Positions 16,466 through 24,753 are shown, counted from the stretch's first letter. The stretch is 35,188 bases of DNA from Caldifarciminota bacterium UBA3073 (GCA_002366725.1 DFBT01000083.1:3218-38405); one strand, 5' to 3'. The notes: generated by a model not told the origin, from the sequence alone. Program-made: numbers and translations.

Positions 16466-16474
16466 ATTAAATAT

Positions 16475-16837
16475 ATGAAAATAATTAATAAATGTCCATT
16501 TTGTGGCGGTGAACTTTTGATAAAGAAGTTCAGTTGCAGAGAATGCGGCACTGAGGTGGTGGGGGAGTTTGAGAGAAGTAAATTCTGTAGGCTTTCCCCG
16601 GAACTTCTTGAGTTTGTCGAGGTTTTTATTTTGAATGAGGGAAATATAAAGGGGGTTGAAGAAACTCTGGGGTGTTCTTATCCAAAGGTCAAGAATATGT
16701 TGAGGGAGGTAATCCAAGCCCTGGGGTACGAATATAAATATGGAAAGGCAGAGGAGAGAAGAAAAGAAATTCTTGATATGTTAGAAATGGGCGAAATAAC
16801 CGCCGAAGAGGCAAAAGAGTTGTTGGATAAGATTTAA
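16475..16837 (+). CDS. DUF2089 family protein with zinc ribbon, HTH-like segment and SHOCT-like tail
   Basis: The 120-residue protein starts with a zinc ribbon (C7, C10, C22, C25: CPFCGG ... CRECG), continues with FCRLSPELLEFVEVFILNEGNIKGVEETLGCSYP, the DUF2089 core, where a helix-turn-helix resembling sigma-factor region 4 is visible (about residues 55-90), and ends with EILDMLEMGEITAEEAKELLDKI, a two-helix SHOCT-like segment. DUF2089 proteins are probable DNA-binding regulators and often sit upstream of YvlB/LiaX-type genes in other bacteria. The ATG at 16475 is placed by the promoter. It is followed after 12 bases by the DUF4097 gene, so it may regulate its own operon; that role is inferred. 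Confidence 0.85.
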   Translation: MKIINKCPFCGGELLIKKFSCRECGTEVVGEFERSKFCRLSPELLEFVEVFILNEGNIKGVEETLGCSYPKVKNMLREVIQALGYEYKYGKAEERRKEILDMLEMGEITAEEAKELLDKI

Positions 16838-16849
16838 AAGGAGGGAAAA

Positions 16850-17803
16850 GTGGAGGAATATAAGAGATATTCGATAGAGAAGGATAGCTTGAGACTTGAT
16901 ATAAGTCTCGCAAGTTATGATTTATCGATCAAAGGTCGCGAGGGTAACGAACTTGTAATTGAAACAGATGATACAAAGAAGGCTGATAAAAGACTCAATA
17001 TAGAATTCGGAGAAGAAGAAATCGAGATAAGAGAAGAAAGAGACTGGAAGAAAACCAAAGGTGGAAAATTGGCTCTAAAGCTTCCGAAGGATAAGAAGTA
17101 TTCGGGGAAATGTAATTCTGCAAGCGGGGATATAGAGATCGGGGATATATTTTATAAAGGTAAAGTTTCCTCTGCTTCGGGAAACATTGCATTGCATTCC
17201 CTTAAAGATAAAACGGAGATAGAGGTAAAAACCGCCTCGGGGGATATAGAAACAAAGCATATAGAGGGAAAGATAGAGACAAAATCTGCGAGTGGAAACA
17301 TAGTGCTTAAAGATGTGATTTTAAGTGAGCTCCATGCTAAAACAGTGAGCGGTGATTTTGAATTTTCAGGCAGACTCTTTCTCGAGAAAAATGGAAGTGT
17401 AAAAACCGTTTCGGGAGACATCAGACTTGACATCGAATCGGGGGATAATTTATGCATTTATTTAAAGACAATGGGAGATACAAATATAAAAGAACAACAC
17501 CAGGAATGGAAAGATGAAATGAAAGACTGGAGAAGGCTGGTATTGAAATCGCTTTCCGGTAATATCGATGTTAAGTCGAAAGAGGATTTGAAAAATATCT
17601 ATGTTGAAAGCACAAAAGTAATGAAAAGTATTAAGATGAAGGTTCTTTCCAGGGGATTGGAAGAGTTTCTCTCCCGCATACCCAGGGGAGTTAAAGTCAA
17701 AGAAGACAGCTCGAAAGAGGAGCATGTATCCCGTATACTTAATATGTTGGAAAGTGGCAAAATAAATGCGAAGGAGGCAAAGGAACTGATCGACTCACTA
17801 TGA
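16850..17803 (+). CDS. DUF4097 beta-repeat protein with C-terminal SHOCT-like segment (YvlB/LiaX-like)
   Basis: The 317-residue protein contains seven copies of a (S/T)-x-SG(D/N)-(I/F) repeat between about residues 90 and 245 (SASGDIEIGDI, SASGNIALHSL, TASGDIETKHI, SASGNIVLKDV, TVSGDFEFSG, TVSGDIRLDI, SLSGNIDVKS), the hallmark of the DUF4097 right-handed beta fold. The last 25 residues, ILNMLESGKINAKEAKELIDSL, form the same helical hairpin found in both neighbours. No signal peptide or membrane helix is seen, so it should be cytoplasmic. In Firmicutes the related YvlB/LiaX proteins participate in envelope-stress responses, with the hairpin at the N-terminus. It starts with GTG behind AAGGAGGG. 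In this diderm, without pspC or liaFSR nearby, the function is unknown. Confidence 0.88.
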   Translation: MEEYKRYSIEKDSLRLDISLASYDLSIKGREGNELVIETDDTKKADKRLNIEFGEEEIEIREERDWKKTKGGKLALKLPKDKKYSGKCNSASGDIEIGDIFYKGKVSSASGNIALHSLKDKTEIEVKTASGDIETKHIEGKIETKSASGNIVLKDVILSELHAKTVSGDFEFSGRLFLEKNGSVKTVSGDIRLDIESGDNLCIYLKTMGDTNIKEQHQEWKDEMKDWRRLVLKSLSGNIDVKSKEDLKNIYVESTKVMKSIKMKVLSRGLEEFLSRIPRGVKVKEDSSKEEHVSRILNMLESGKINAKEAKELIDSL

Positions 17804-17916
17804 TAAAATTTGTAACTTTTGACCACTTCTAAAAGCAACTGGAACAGACATTGAGTGAGGAGTTCTTTCATTTTGATATTTGCATTTTGATTTTTGATAT
17901 AACTTTTGGGGGTTTT
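17804..17916. repeat. A/T-rich low-complexity spacer
   Basis: The second half (17868-17904) consists of TTTTGATATTTGCATTTTGA-type words, the complement of the filler seen at 7441-7642. It ends with GGGGGTTTT, a ribosome site for the next gene. No promoter was recognised. Confidence 0.5.
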
Positions 17917-18282
17917 ATGGAGGAAAGAAAAAGGATTTTAAAGATGCTTGAAGAGGGCAAGATAAATGCCCAACAGGCAGAAGAGTTGTTGAACAGCATC
18001 GAAAAGAAAGTAGGAGGCAAAAGGAATGATCTGAAGGCGAAGGGGAAAAAACTGAGGGTGAGAGTGGAGTCCGAGGACGGAGAAAAGGTCAACATCAGTA
18101 TTCCCTTATCGCTCGCAAAGCTCGCAACGAGATTCATCTCGAAGGCTCAGCATGAGTCTCTTGAATCCGCCGGGGTAGATTTGACGACAATTGTGGAACA
18201 TATAGAAGAATTGGAAAATATGGAAGAGGACATTGTAAATGTAGAATCGGATGAGGAAAAAGTGAGGGTTTATATAGAATAG
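17917..18282 (+). CDS. small protein with N-terminal SHOCT-like helical hairpin
   Basis: The 121-residue acidic protein opens with RKRILKMLEEGKINAQQAEELLNSI, the SHOCT-like hairpin shared with the two upstream genes. A basic linker (residues 28-45) is followed by a compact domain LRVRVESEDGEKVNISIPLSLAKLATRFI and a strongly acidic C-terminus. This architecture is found in YvlB-associated small proteins. The start at 17917 is chosen because GGGGGTTTT precedes it and homology begins there; the longer frame would translate low-complexity spacer. It has no signal peptide. Its place at the end of the cassette suggests it binds the other two through the hairpin, which is inference. Confidence 0.82.
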   Translation: MEERKRILKMLEEGKINAQQAEELLNSIEKKVGGKRNDLKAKGKKLRVRVESEDGEKVNISIPLSLAKLATRFISKAQHESLESAGVDLTTIVEHIEELENMEEDIVNVESDEEKVRVYIE

Positions 18283-18288
18283 AAAGGA

Positions 18289-18318
18289 ATGCAAAAAACT
18301 ATAACCGTGAGGAGGTTA
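18289..18318 (-). terminator. weak terminator-like hairpin after phoR
   Basis: On the minus strand, GGTAACC followed by TCCTCAC and GGTTAT forms a short stem that overlaps the phoR TAA stop and is followed by AG and a run of six T. The stem is only 5-6 bp, so efficiency is doubtful. It would separate phoR from the convergent SHOCT gene. Confidence 0.4.
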
Positions 18319-20040
18319 CCTTCTCGATAGGGTTATGATGAATTTTGAGCCTTTACCAGGTTGGCTTTCAACACCGACCTTTCCATTGTGCGCCTCCACG
18401 ATATGCTTCACGATGGAGAGTCCGAGACCGGTCCCACCGAGTTTTCTTGACCTTGCCTTATCAACCCTATAAAATCGCTCAAATATTCTCGGAATATCAT
18501 CGGGTGCAATACCGGGGCCCGTGTCCTTAACTTCAATTCTCACCCTCTCTTTAGAAGTATTCAAGGAAAGTATCACCTCTCCCCTATCCGGCGTGAATTT
18601 TATCGCATTATCAACAAGATTTGCAATTGCCTGCTCGATTTTCTCCGGGTCTGCCCCGAGAATGACTGGCTCTTCGGGTAAATCGAGACAGAATTCCTGA
18701 GACTTCTTCTTTGCCGTTCTCTTAAAATTGGCGTAAACCCTTTGCACCATATCCCTCGCATCGATCTCTTCAAATTCCATTTTTCTTTCTTTCGATTCTA
18801 TTCCAGAGAGGTCAAGAAGGTCGTTTATCAAACTACCCAGTCTTGTCGTCTGTCTTTCAATTATATCTACAAACTCTGTTGCCGACTGTTTTTTGAGTGC
18901 TCCCCTTTTCAATGTTTCTATTGCTCCCTGTATGGCAGTAAGTGGGGTTCTCAGTTCATGGGACACATTCGCCACAAAGTCTATCCTCATTCTCTCCAGT
19001 TTTTTTAAGTTCGTAATGTCAAGCATTACCGTGCAGGCGCCGGTTATCTCTTTCTTGTCCCTTATTGGCGCAGCGTATATTTGAAAGATTTTCTCGTCTG
19101 GTAGATAGAGTGATACCTCTTTGGATTCCTGTATCCCAGAATTCAGTGCTTTTTCTATAAGGAAGTTAATCTCATCGTTTCTGATGACTTCGTAGTAATA
19201 CCTGCCGACTGTTCTAGGAAAAATCCTCTCAAAACCGGGATTGGTGAGTATCATCTTCCCATTTTTATCTGTCACAAAGACACCGTCGGCAATCCCGTGC
19301 AGAACGGTCTCAAGCAGATTTTTTTCTCTTGTAATGGCGTCTATCCTTGAGCCAAGTTCCTCAGCCATTTTATTAAAAGAAATGGCAAGTCTTCCTATCT
19401 CATCTTCAGAAGAAACATTTACCCTCTTTTTGAGATCTCCTCTTGCTATATCCTCAGCAGTCTCAGCGATGGATGAGATAGGCCTTCCTATTGTCCGGGA
19501 TATTATGAATGCAACGAGAAGTAAGAAAATGCAGGATATGAAAATAACGGACAGGAACATGCAACGTAACCCATGTATTGCGGTCTTTATCTCTGTGAGT
19601 GGAACTGAAAGTCTCACCACTCTCCCATCGCCCGATGGTATTGCAAGATAAAACATATCTACGCCGAGGGTTCTCGAAAATCTTATACTTTTTCCAACTC
19701 CCTCTTTTAGTGCCATTCTTACTTCGGGTCTCAATGCGTGATTCTCCATAAAATAGGGGTCTTTTTCGGAATCTGCAAGAACCCTGCCCGTTTTATCTAT
19801 TATAGTTATCCTCTCCCCTATCTTCCTGCCGAGTTTCTTTATATCTCTGTCTAATGAGGGTGTTTTTTTGTGAAGAAGCTCCCCCACGAGAGTGGTATTG
19901 ATTGAGAGTCGCTCCTCGATATTCTTTATATAGTATTTCTTGAGAGTTATCGTGGAGAATACTGCAAAAGAAATAGAGATCAAAAGAACAATAATTATGT
20001 AGGAGAGGAAAATTTTGGTTGTAAATCTTGGTTTTACCAT
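18316..20040 (-). CDS. phoR: phosphate-regulon sensor histidine kinase
   Basis: The 574-residue membrane kinase has a first transmembrane helix at about residues 10-32, an extracytoplasmic sensor region with a PAS/Cache-like appearance (ITIIDKTGRVLADSEKDP), a second helix at 160-181, a HAMP domain (181-232), a cytoplasmic PAS domain (240-345), the phosphoacceptor H361 in VSHELRTP and an ATPase domain with N-box (LVDNAIKFTP), DTGPGIAP and GGTGLGLSIVKHIV. This is the PhoR layout. In phosphate excess it is held off by PstSCAB-PhoU; under limitation it phosphorylates PhoB. Its start overlaps the end of phoB by 7 bases, so they are coupled. The position next to phoU/pst supports the phosphate assignment over other PhoR-like kinases. 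Confidence 0.93.
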   Translation of the reverse strand: MVKPRFTTKIFLSYIIIVLLISISFAVFSTITLKKYYIKNIEERLSINTTLVGELLHKKTPSLDRDIKKLGRKIGERITIIDKTGRVLADSEKDPYFMENHALRPEVRMALKEGVGKSIRFSRTLGVDMFYLAIPSGDGRVVRLSVPLTEIKTAIHGLRCMFLSVIFISCIFLLLVAFIISRTIGRPISSIAETAEDIARGDLKKRVNVSSEDEIGRLAISFNKMAEELGSRIDAITREKNLLETVLHGIADGVFVTDKNGKMILTNPGFERIFPRTVGRYYYEVIRNDEINFLIEKALNSGIQESKEVSLYLPDEKIFQIYAAPIRDKKEITGACTVMLDITNLKKLERMRIDFVANVSHELRTPLTAIQGAIETLKRGALKKQSATEFVDIIERQTTRLGSLINDLLDLSGIESKERKMEFEEIDARDMVQRVYANFKRTAKKKSQEFCLDLPEEPVILGADPEKIEQAIANLVDNAIKFTPDRGEVILSLNTSKERVRIEVKDTGPGIAPDDIPRIFERFYRVDKARSRKLGGTGLGLSIVKHIVEAHNGKVGVESQPGKGSKFIITLSRR

Positions 20041-20720
20041 CTGTACTCCTTGAATCTATACCCTATCCCTCTTACTGTTTCAATATATTTTGCGAAATCT
20101 TCCAATTTTTCACGAATCTTTTTTATATGGACATCAATTGTTCTATCGGTGACAATTGCTTCTCCCCAGATCCTATCCAAAAGTTGGTCTCTGGTGAACA
20201 CCCTTCCCGGACTCGAGGCAAGAGAGAAGAGGAGTTTGAACTCTTTGATAGTGAATGCGAGAGGTTCTCCTCTCAGGGTGACCTCGTACCTTATAGGGTC
20301 TATTTTGAGGTCTTCTACCTTTAACACTTTCTCTTTTTGGGGGACTACCCCCCGACGCAAGACTGCCTTTACTCTCGCAATAAGTTCCTTTATCTTGAAT
20401 GGCTTTGTGATATAATCGTCTGCGCCAATTTCAAGACCCGAGACGATATCTACCTCCTCCCCCTTTGCGGTGAGCATGATTATAGGTATGTCTCTTGTTT
20501 CCTCATCTCTCCTGAGGATTCTACATACCTCCATACCATCCATTCCGGGAAGCATAAGGTCGAGGATTATAAGGGCTGGAAGGTGTTTCTGTGAGAGCTC
20601 AACGGCGTCTTCACCCGAAAAGGCAGGAATTGTCTTGTATCCCTCCTTTTCGAGGTTATACTGAATGACCTTTACGATGTCAGCTTCGTCATCTACGATA
20701 AGTATATCTCCCTTTGCCAT
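20034..20720 (-). CDS. phoB: phosphate-regulon response regulator (OmpR/PhoB family)
   Basis: The 228-residue regulator has a receiver domain with the acidic pair in IVDDEAD, phosphoacceptor D54 (IILDLMLPGMDG), T84 (MLTAKG) and K106 (ITKPFK), then a winged-helix DNA-binding domain (FTIKEFKLLFSLASSPGRVFTRDQLLDRIWG and TIDVHIKKIREKL). The start at 20720 (MAKGDILIVDDE) is the family start; a longer frame to 20768 runs into leader sequence. No good Shine-Dalgarno precedes the ATG. It should bind the 11-bp-period repeats upstream of the porin gene (27408-27446). The 125-base leader behind its own promoter contains a dispersed palindrome (20770-20785). Confidence 0.93.
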   Translation of the reverse strand: MAKGDILIVDDEADIVKVIQYNLEKEGYKTIPAFSGEDAVELSQKHLPALIILDLMLPGMDGMEVCRILRRDEETRDIPIIMLTAKGEEVDIVSGLEIGADDYITKPFKIKELIARVKAVLRRGVVPQKEKVLKVEDLKIDPIRYEVTLRGEPLAFTIKEFKLLFSLASSPGRVFTRDQLLDRIWGEAIVTDRTIDVHIKKIREKLEDFAKYIETVRGIGYRFKEYRW

Positions 20721-20769
20721 ATTGGAGGGTATTGAGTAATTGGATGGTGATTTACCACGGAAAAGCACG

Positions 20770-20785
20770 CCTACCTGCCGGCAGG
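20770..20785. repeat. dispersed palindrome in the phoB leader
   Basis: CCTACCTGCCGGCAGG, a diverged copy of the 20-bp palindrome (core CCTGCCGGCAGG, 20774-20785). It is nested between ACCACGGAA (20753-20761) and its inverted partner TTCCGTGGT (about 20829-20837), so the phoB leader could fold into a larger structure. Confidence 0.6.
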
Positions 20786-20852
20786 GACATATCCAGAGAA
20801 AGATTTTAATCCCTGTTTCTCTGTGAGATTCCGTGGTCAGTTCCCTTTAATG

Positions 20853-20881
20853 ATTATAACACAAAATCGAACAAATGTCAA
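20853..20881 (-). promoter_or_regulatory. sigma70-type promoter of phoB-phoR
   Basis: On the minus strand: TTGACA (20876-20881), 17-bp spacer, TATAAT (20853-20858) preceded by TGTGT. It lies between phoU and phoB and has no Pho-box repeats, so basal phoBR expression should not depend on the upstream Pho promoter. Confidence 0.85.
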
Positions 20882-20899
20882 ACATTAAATTTAAGGCTT

Positions 20900-21556
20900 T
20901 CAGAGGGCTCTGTGATGTCTGATTATGACTGCCTCATTTATGTATATTACATCCTCGGATATGTTGGTTGAAAGGTCTCCTATTCTCTCCAGATTTCTTG
21001 CAATAAGTGCGAGGTCCATACATCTGGAAATTGTCTTTGGATCTTCCATCATGTAAGTTAGAAGTTCTCTTATGAGATGATTTCTCATTTCGTCTGCCTC
21101 ATTATCTCTTACGCATACAGACCTTGCAAGTTGCACATCTCCATTAATAAAACTCTTTATACTGTCTGCGAGCATACCCGTTACTATCCCTGTCATCTGG
21201 GATAGACCAACGATGGGTTTTAGTTGCGGCTTTTCCAACAATCTTATCGATGCACATGCAATATTTACCGAGAGGTCACCGATTCGCTCAAGGTCATTGT
21301 TTATCTTAATCAGTCCAATAATGGTTCGTAGGTCTATTGCCTCAGGTTGATATCTTGCAATGAGTTCAATACATTTTTCTTCTATATCTACTTCCTCCCT
21401 ATCTATTTCGGCGTCGGCATTTACCACCTTTGTTGCAATGGATTCATCTCTGTCTCTGAGTGACTTTATAGCTTTCTTGATGGACTCCTCCACCTTTCCC
21501 GTCATAGAGAGGAGTCTTTTCCTTAATAGTTCTTTCTCTTCGTCAAAGTGTCTCAT
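20900..21556 (-). CDS. phoU: phosphate signalling protein PhoU
   Basis: The 218-residue, all-helical protein contains the two repeated three-helix units of PhoU, each with the metal-binding signature (NNDLERIGDLSVNIA near residue 86 and ARNLERIGDLSTNISEDVIY near residue 188). PhoU binds the Pst transporter and PhoR, keeps PhoR off when phosphate is plentiful and restrains uptake. Its ATG overlaps the pstB stop by 4 bases (ATGA), so it is translationally coupled to pstB. The length is normal and no residues look lost. Confidence 0.95.
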   Translation of the reverse strand: MRHFDEEKELLRKRLLSMTGKVEESIKKAIKSLRDRDESIATKVVNADAEIDREEVDIEEKCIELIARYQPEAIDLRTIIGLIKINNDLERIGDLSVNIACASIRLLEKPQLKPIVGLSQMTGIVTGMLADSIKSFINGDVQLARSVCVRDNEADEMRNHLIRELLTYMMEDPKTISRCMDLALIARNLERIGDLSTNISEDVIYINEAVIIRHHRAL

Positions 21557-22308
21557 CCAAACCTCCCTGTGATATAATCTTCTGTTCTTTTGTCTGCGGG
21601 ATTTGTAAATATTTTGTTCGTATTATTAAATTCTATGAGTTCTCCCAGAAGAAGGAATGCCGCACACTCAGACACCCTTGCCGCCTGTTGCATATTGTGA
21701 GTCACTATACATATAGTGTATTGCTCCTTCAATGTAAATAGGAGCTCCTCAATTTTTGCAGTAGCTATTGGGTCCAGAGCAGAACATGGCTCGTCCATAA
21801 GGATGACCTCGGGCTCAGTTACAAGTGCCCTTGCTATGCAGAGTCTCTGTTGCTGTCCCCCGGACAGAGATAATGCAGAAATATTTAATCTGTCCTTTAC
21901 CTCGTTCCAGAGTGCTGCGGCACTCAATGCCTTTCTCACCCTTTCAGATATCCCGTTTCTGACTCCCTGAATTCTGAGGGGATAAGCGACATTCTCAAAG
22001 ATGGATTTTGGGAATGGGTTTGGTTTCTGGAAGACCATTCCAACTCTTCTTCTTAAGGTTACTACATCCATTCTGTTGTTATAAACATTCTCACCACCAA
22101 GTGAGACCTTTCCCGTGATCTTTGTGTTATCTATTAAGTCGTTCATTCTGTTCAGACACCTCAGGAATGTCGACTTCCCACATCCAGAAGGTCCTATGAT
22201 GGCAGTAATCTTGTTCTCTTCTATTCCAATGTTTATATCTTTAAGCACATGGTTCTTCCCGAACCAGAGGTTGAGATTTTCTGTTGTGATTTTATCCTTA
22301 TTTACCAT
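21553..22308 (-). CDS. pstB: phosphate ABC transporter ATP-binding protein
   Basis: The 251-residue ATPase drives PstSCA-dependent phosphate import. It shows Walker A GPSGCGKST (residues 39-47), the Q-loop (FQKPNPFP), the signature LSGGQQQRL (148-156), Walker B VILMDEP with PCSALDP after it, and the switch histidine in CIVTHNMQQA. PNPFPKSIFENVAYPLRI is diagnostic for PstB. It overlaps pstA by 7 bases and phoU by 4. Confidence 0.96.
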   Translation of the reverse strand: MVNKDKITTENLNLWFGKNHVLKDINIGIEENKITAIIGPSGCGKSTFLRCLNRMNDLIDNTKITGKVSLGGENVYNNRMDVVTLRRRVGMVFQKPNPFPKSIFENVAYPLRIQGVRNGISERVRKALSAAALWNEVKDRLNISALSLSGGQQQRLCIARALVTEPEVILMDEPCSALDPIATAKIEELLFTLKEQYTICIVTHNMQQAARVSECAAFLLLGELIEFNNTNKIFTNPADKRTEDYITGRFG

Positions 22309-23156
22309 TTTTTTCCCTTTCTCATCTTGTATCTTATTATGATAGCCAAGAGATTTATTAGAAGAACCAGCGAAATCAGAACAAGTGTAGTTCCGTATGC
22401 AATGGGAACTTGCAGTTCCGAATGGGTCCCCTCTGTCATCAGAGCATAGATGTGATACGGAAGTGCCTGGATTTCATCAAATATCGATGATGGAAGTCTT
22501 GAGCAGAAGAATGTCGTAGCAGTGAATAGTATGGGGGCTGTCTCTCCGGCAGCCCTGCCAACACCAAGAATTGCTCCCGTCATTATCCCGGGGATGGCAT
22601 TGGGGAGAACAACCCCCTTTATGGTCTGCCATTTTGTCGCTCCAAGTGCAAGTGACGCCTCTCTGAAGGATTCTGGAATCGCAAGCAGTGCCTCTTCTGA
22701 AGCCCGTATAATTGTTGGGAGTATCAGTATTCCAAGGGTGAGAGCCCCCGACAGGATTGAGACACCGAATCCGAAAAATTTTACAAAGATACCGAGACCA
22801 AAAAGTCCAAACACGATGGAGGGGACGCCAGAAAGGTTATTTATCCCAAGTCTTACAATCCTTACAAGTCTTCCCTGTTTTGCATATTCAGACAGGTATA
22901 TTGCGGCAAAAATGCCCAGTGGAAGGGAGAAGAGTATAGCGCCCGTGGCGAGGTAAAATGTACCAAGGATAGCGGGAACTATTCCACCTTTTGTCATACC
23001 CTCTTTTGGCATTGAGGTAAGAAATTCCCAGTTTATTACCCCTGCTCCCTTTATGATGACAAAGTAGAGGATTGAAGATAGGGCAAAGATCGCGATAAAT
23101 ACAGAAAGATATAATAGAGAAAAGCCTATGGTCTGTACAATTTTTCTTTTCTTCAT
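22302..23156 (-). CDS. pstA: phosphate ABC transporter permease PstA
   Basis: The 284-residue inner-membrane protein has about six hydrophobic helices and the cytoplasmic EAA loop (SFREASLALGATKWQTIKGVV, about residues 163-183) that contacts PstB. SGVPSIVFGLFGLGIFVKF is typical of PstA. It pairs with PstC to form the channel. It starts 17 bases after the pstC stop. Confidence 0.95.
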   Translation of the reverse strand: MKKRKIVQTIGFSLLYLSVFIAIFALSSILYFVIIKGAGVINWEFLTSMPKEGMTKGGIVPAILGTFYLATGAILFSLPLGIFAAIYLSEYAKQGRLVRIVRLGINNLSGVPSIVFGLFGLGIFVKFFGFGVSILSGALTLGILILPTIIRASEEALLAIPESFREASLALGATKWQTIKGVVLPNAIPGIMTGAILGVGRAAGETAPILFTATTFFCSRLPSSIFDEIQALPYHIYALMTEGTHSELQVPIAYGTTLVLISLVLLINLLAIIIRYKMRKGKKW

Positions 23157-23173
23157 AGTTTTGATTTGTATTC

Positions 23174-24046
23174 TTACCCTGTCATCTTCTTTTTATACCT
23201 ATGAGAGATATGATCAGCGATTATGTTGAATGTCAGGGTCAACAAAAAAAGGACTATGGCGATAGCAAAGAGAGACTGGTAGTGTATGCCTCCCACCATC
23301 GTTTCCCCCATCTCCGCCGCTATAGTGGCGGTCATCGTTCTCACGGGTTGAAAGAATGTATGAGGAATAACGGCTGCTCCCCCTGCCACCATAAGTACTG
23401 TCATCGTTTCTCCTATTGCTCTTCCCATTCCAAGGATTATCGCAGCCGATATTCCCGACATTGCCGAAGGCACGGTCACCCTTGCAATTGTTTCCCATTC
23501 AGTTGCACCAAGTGAGAGGGATGCCTCTTTGTAACTTTTGGGAACGGAAGAGATCGCGTCTTCAGCAATGCTTGCAATTGTCGGTAGTGCCATTATCCCC
23601 AAAATAACCGATGCTGTAAAGGCAGTGAGACCGGTTGGAATGTCGAATATCCTCTGGATAAATGGAGCAAAGACAACCATACCAAAGAACCCATAGACCA
23701 CGGATGGGATGCCAGCGAGTATCTCAAGTAGAGGTTTTATCACATCCCTAACACCGGGTTTTGCCACCTCAGATATGTAGATGGCGGAACCTATCCCCAG
23801 TGGAACGGCAACGACAAGGGCACCCACAGTTACAAGGAGAGATCCAAGAATGAGGGGGAGAATGCCGAATTCGCCAGGAGTATGGGTTGGATACCACGAT
23901 CTTCCGAAAAGAAAACCACCTAAATTGATTTTACCAAATGCAGATATACCCTCCTTAAAGAGCACGAATAAAATGCCCGCAAGAAAAAATATAGAAAGGA
24001 GGGCAAAAAAGAGAAAAAATCTCTTTATGAATTTTTCTTTCGTCAT
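23174..24046 (-). CDS. pstC: phosphate ABC transporter permease PstC
   Basis: The 290-residue membrane protein contains an N-terminal helix (FLFFALLSIFFLAGILFVLF), the PstC hallmark segments FGILPLILGSLLVTVGAL and AGIPSVVYGFFGM, and the EAA loop near residues 172-190 (SYKEASLSLGATEWETIA). It forms the translocation channel with PstA. Only 2 bases separate its ATG from the stop of the PHP gene, so the mgsA-PHP pair is physically locked into the transporter operon. Confidence 0.95.
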   Translation of the reverse strand: MTKEKFIKRFFLFFALLSIFFLAGILFVLFKEGISAFGKINLGGFLFGRSWYPTHTPGEFGILPLILGSLLVTVGALVVAVPLGIGSAIYISEVAKPGVRDVIKPLLEILAGIPSVVYGFFGMVVFAPFIQRIFDIPTGLTAFTASVILGIMALPTIASIAEDAISSVPKSYKEASLSLGATEWETIARVTVPSAMSGISAAIILGMGRAIGETMTVLMVAGGAAVIPHTFFQPVRTMTATIAAEMGETMVGGIHYQSLFAIAIVLFLLTLTFNIIADHISHRYKKKMTG

Positions 24047-24048
24047 TG

Positions 24049-24753
24049 TCAGTCTTCTTGTTTTCTAAAGAGATAAATTGCTATATTTTTATTCTCCCTT
24101 ATTGCGGATTTTACCGCCTCAACATTCTTATCACAATAAATGAGCGATTTCCAGGAATAAAGATGTCTTGGTTCGTGGAAGTCTGAGTTTGCCACATAAT
24201 TGAACTTTTTCAGACCAACCGCATCAAAGAGATCGTCTCTGTTTGCAATTTCCCATGCGTCGAAGAGATAGGCGTATTTCTCTCTATTTCTCCAGAGATG
24301 TTGATAGAGGTGCCTCGCTTCTCTTTTCCCATAGTGTGGATGACAGGCAATAACAATTGCCTCCTGTTTGTGAATTTCTTTAACTATTTCCTCCACAGGT
24401 AGGGTTGGGTCAATATATTCCTTGATGTCTATTGCGAGTATATGATAGCCTTTATAGTTGTTTGTTATTTCTATTCCGGGGATCAGTAGCATTTCGTATT
24501 CATTCCAGGCACGACTTGCCTCGCGCCATAAGATACTGATATATTCCTTGAACTTATCTTCTCTTACTGCACACACAGATTCTCCCTTTTCCTCCCGTTC
24601 TTTGAGTGTATGACTATCCAGAATATGATCGGTTATTGAGATAACATCAAATCCCTCTCTACCATACATATCAACTACGTCCTCAATGGGTAGACTTCCG
24701 TCGCTCATATTACTATGTATATGAAAATCACAGAGTAACCAGCTATCTCTCAT
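24049..24753 (-). CDS. PHP-domain phosphoesterase embedded in the pst operon
   Basis: The 234-residue protein is a PHP domain. Metal-binding positions are visible: H11 and H13 (DFHIHSNMSDGS), ISITDH, the glutamate in LIPGIEITNN, ACHPHYG and the final NSDFHEPRH. Such domains coordinate two or three metal ions and hydrolyse phosphoester bonds. Small stand-alone members include nucleoside 3',5'-bisphosphate and histidinol-phosphate phosphatases, but the substrate here is not evident. It overlaps mgsA by 4 bases and lies 2 bases before pstC, so it should be made whenever the transporter is. A role in releasing phosphate from an organic phosphate during starvation is an inference from that location. 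No export signal is present. Confidence 0.85.
   Translation of the reverse strand: MRDSWLLCDFHIHSNMSDGSLPIEDVVDMYGREGFDVISITDHILDSHTLKEREEKGESVCAVREDKFKEYISILWREASRAWNEYEMLLIPGIEITNNYKGYHILAIDIKEYIDPTLPVEEIVKEIHKQEAIVIACHPHYGKREARHLYQHLWRNREKYAYLFDAWEIANRDDLFDAVGLKKFNYVANSDFHEPRHLYSWKSLIYCDKNVEAVKSAIRENKNIAIYLFRKQED

Larger units (their letters stand above)
15535..16474. other. 940-base repeat-rich gap without a supported gene
   Basis: Contents from left to right: a short inverted repeat GGGAGA-CCA-TCTCCC just after the macro gene (15573-15587, not followed by a T tract), A/T-rich unique sequence, ACCCCGT ... ACGGGG words related to the hairpin family near 15806-15836, a CGAGGAATCTCCGGGTTTGCTTC and CTCCTCGCAATGACAT block (15932-15993), three 33-bp tandem units at 16150-16248, CACAGAG words, and finally the DUF2089 promoter. 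Reading frames across the 33-bp units (PRLPAGRQGIL repeats) are artefacts of the repeat. Confidence 0.65.
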
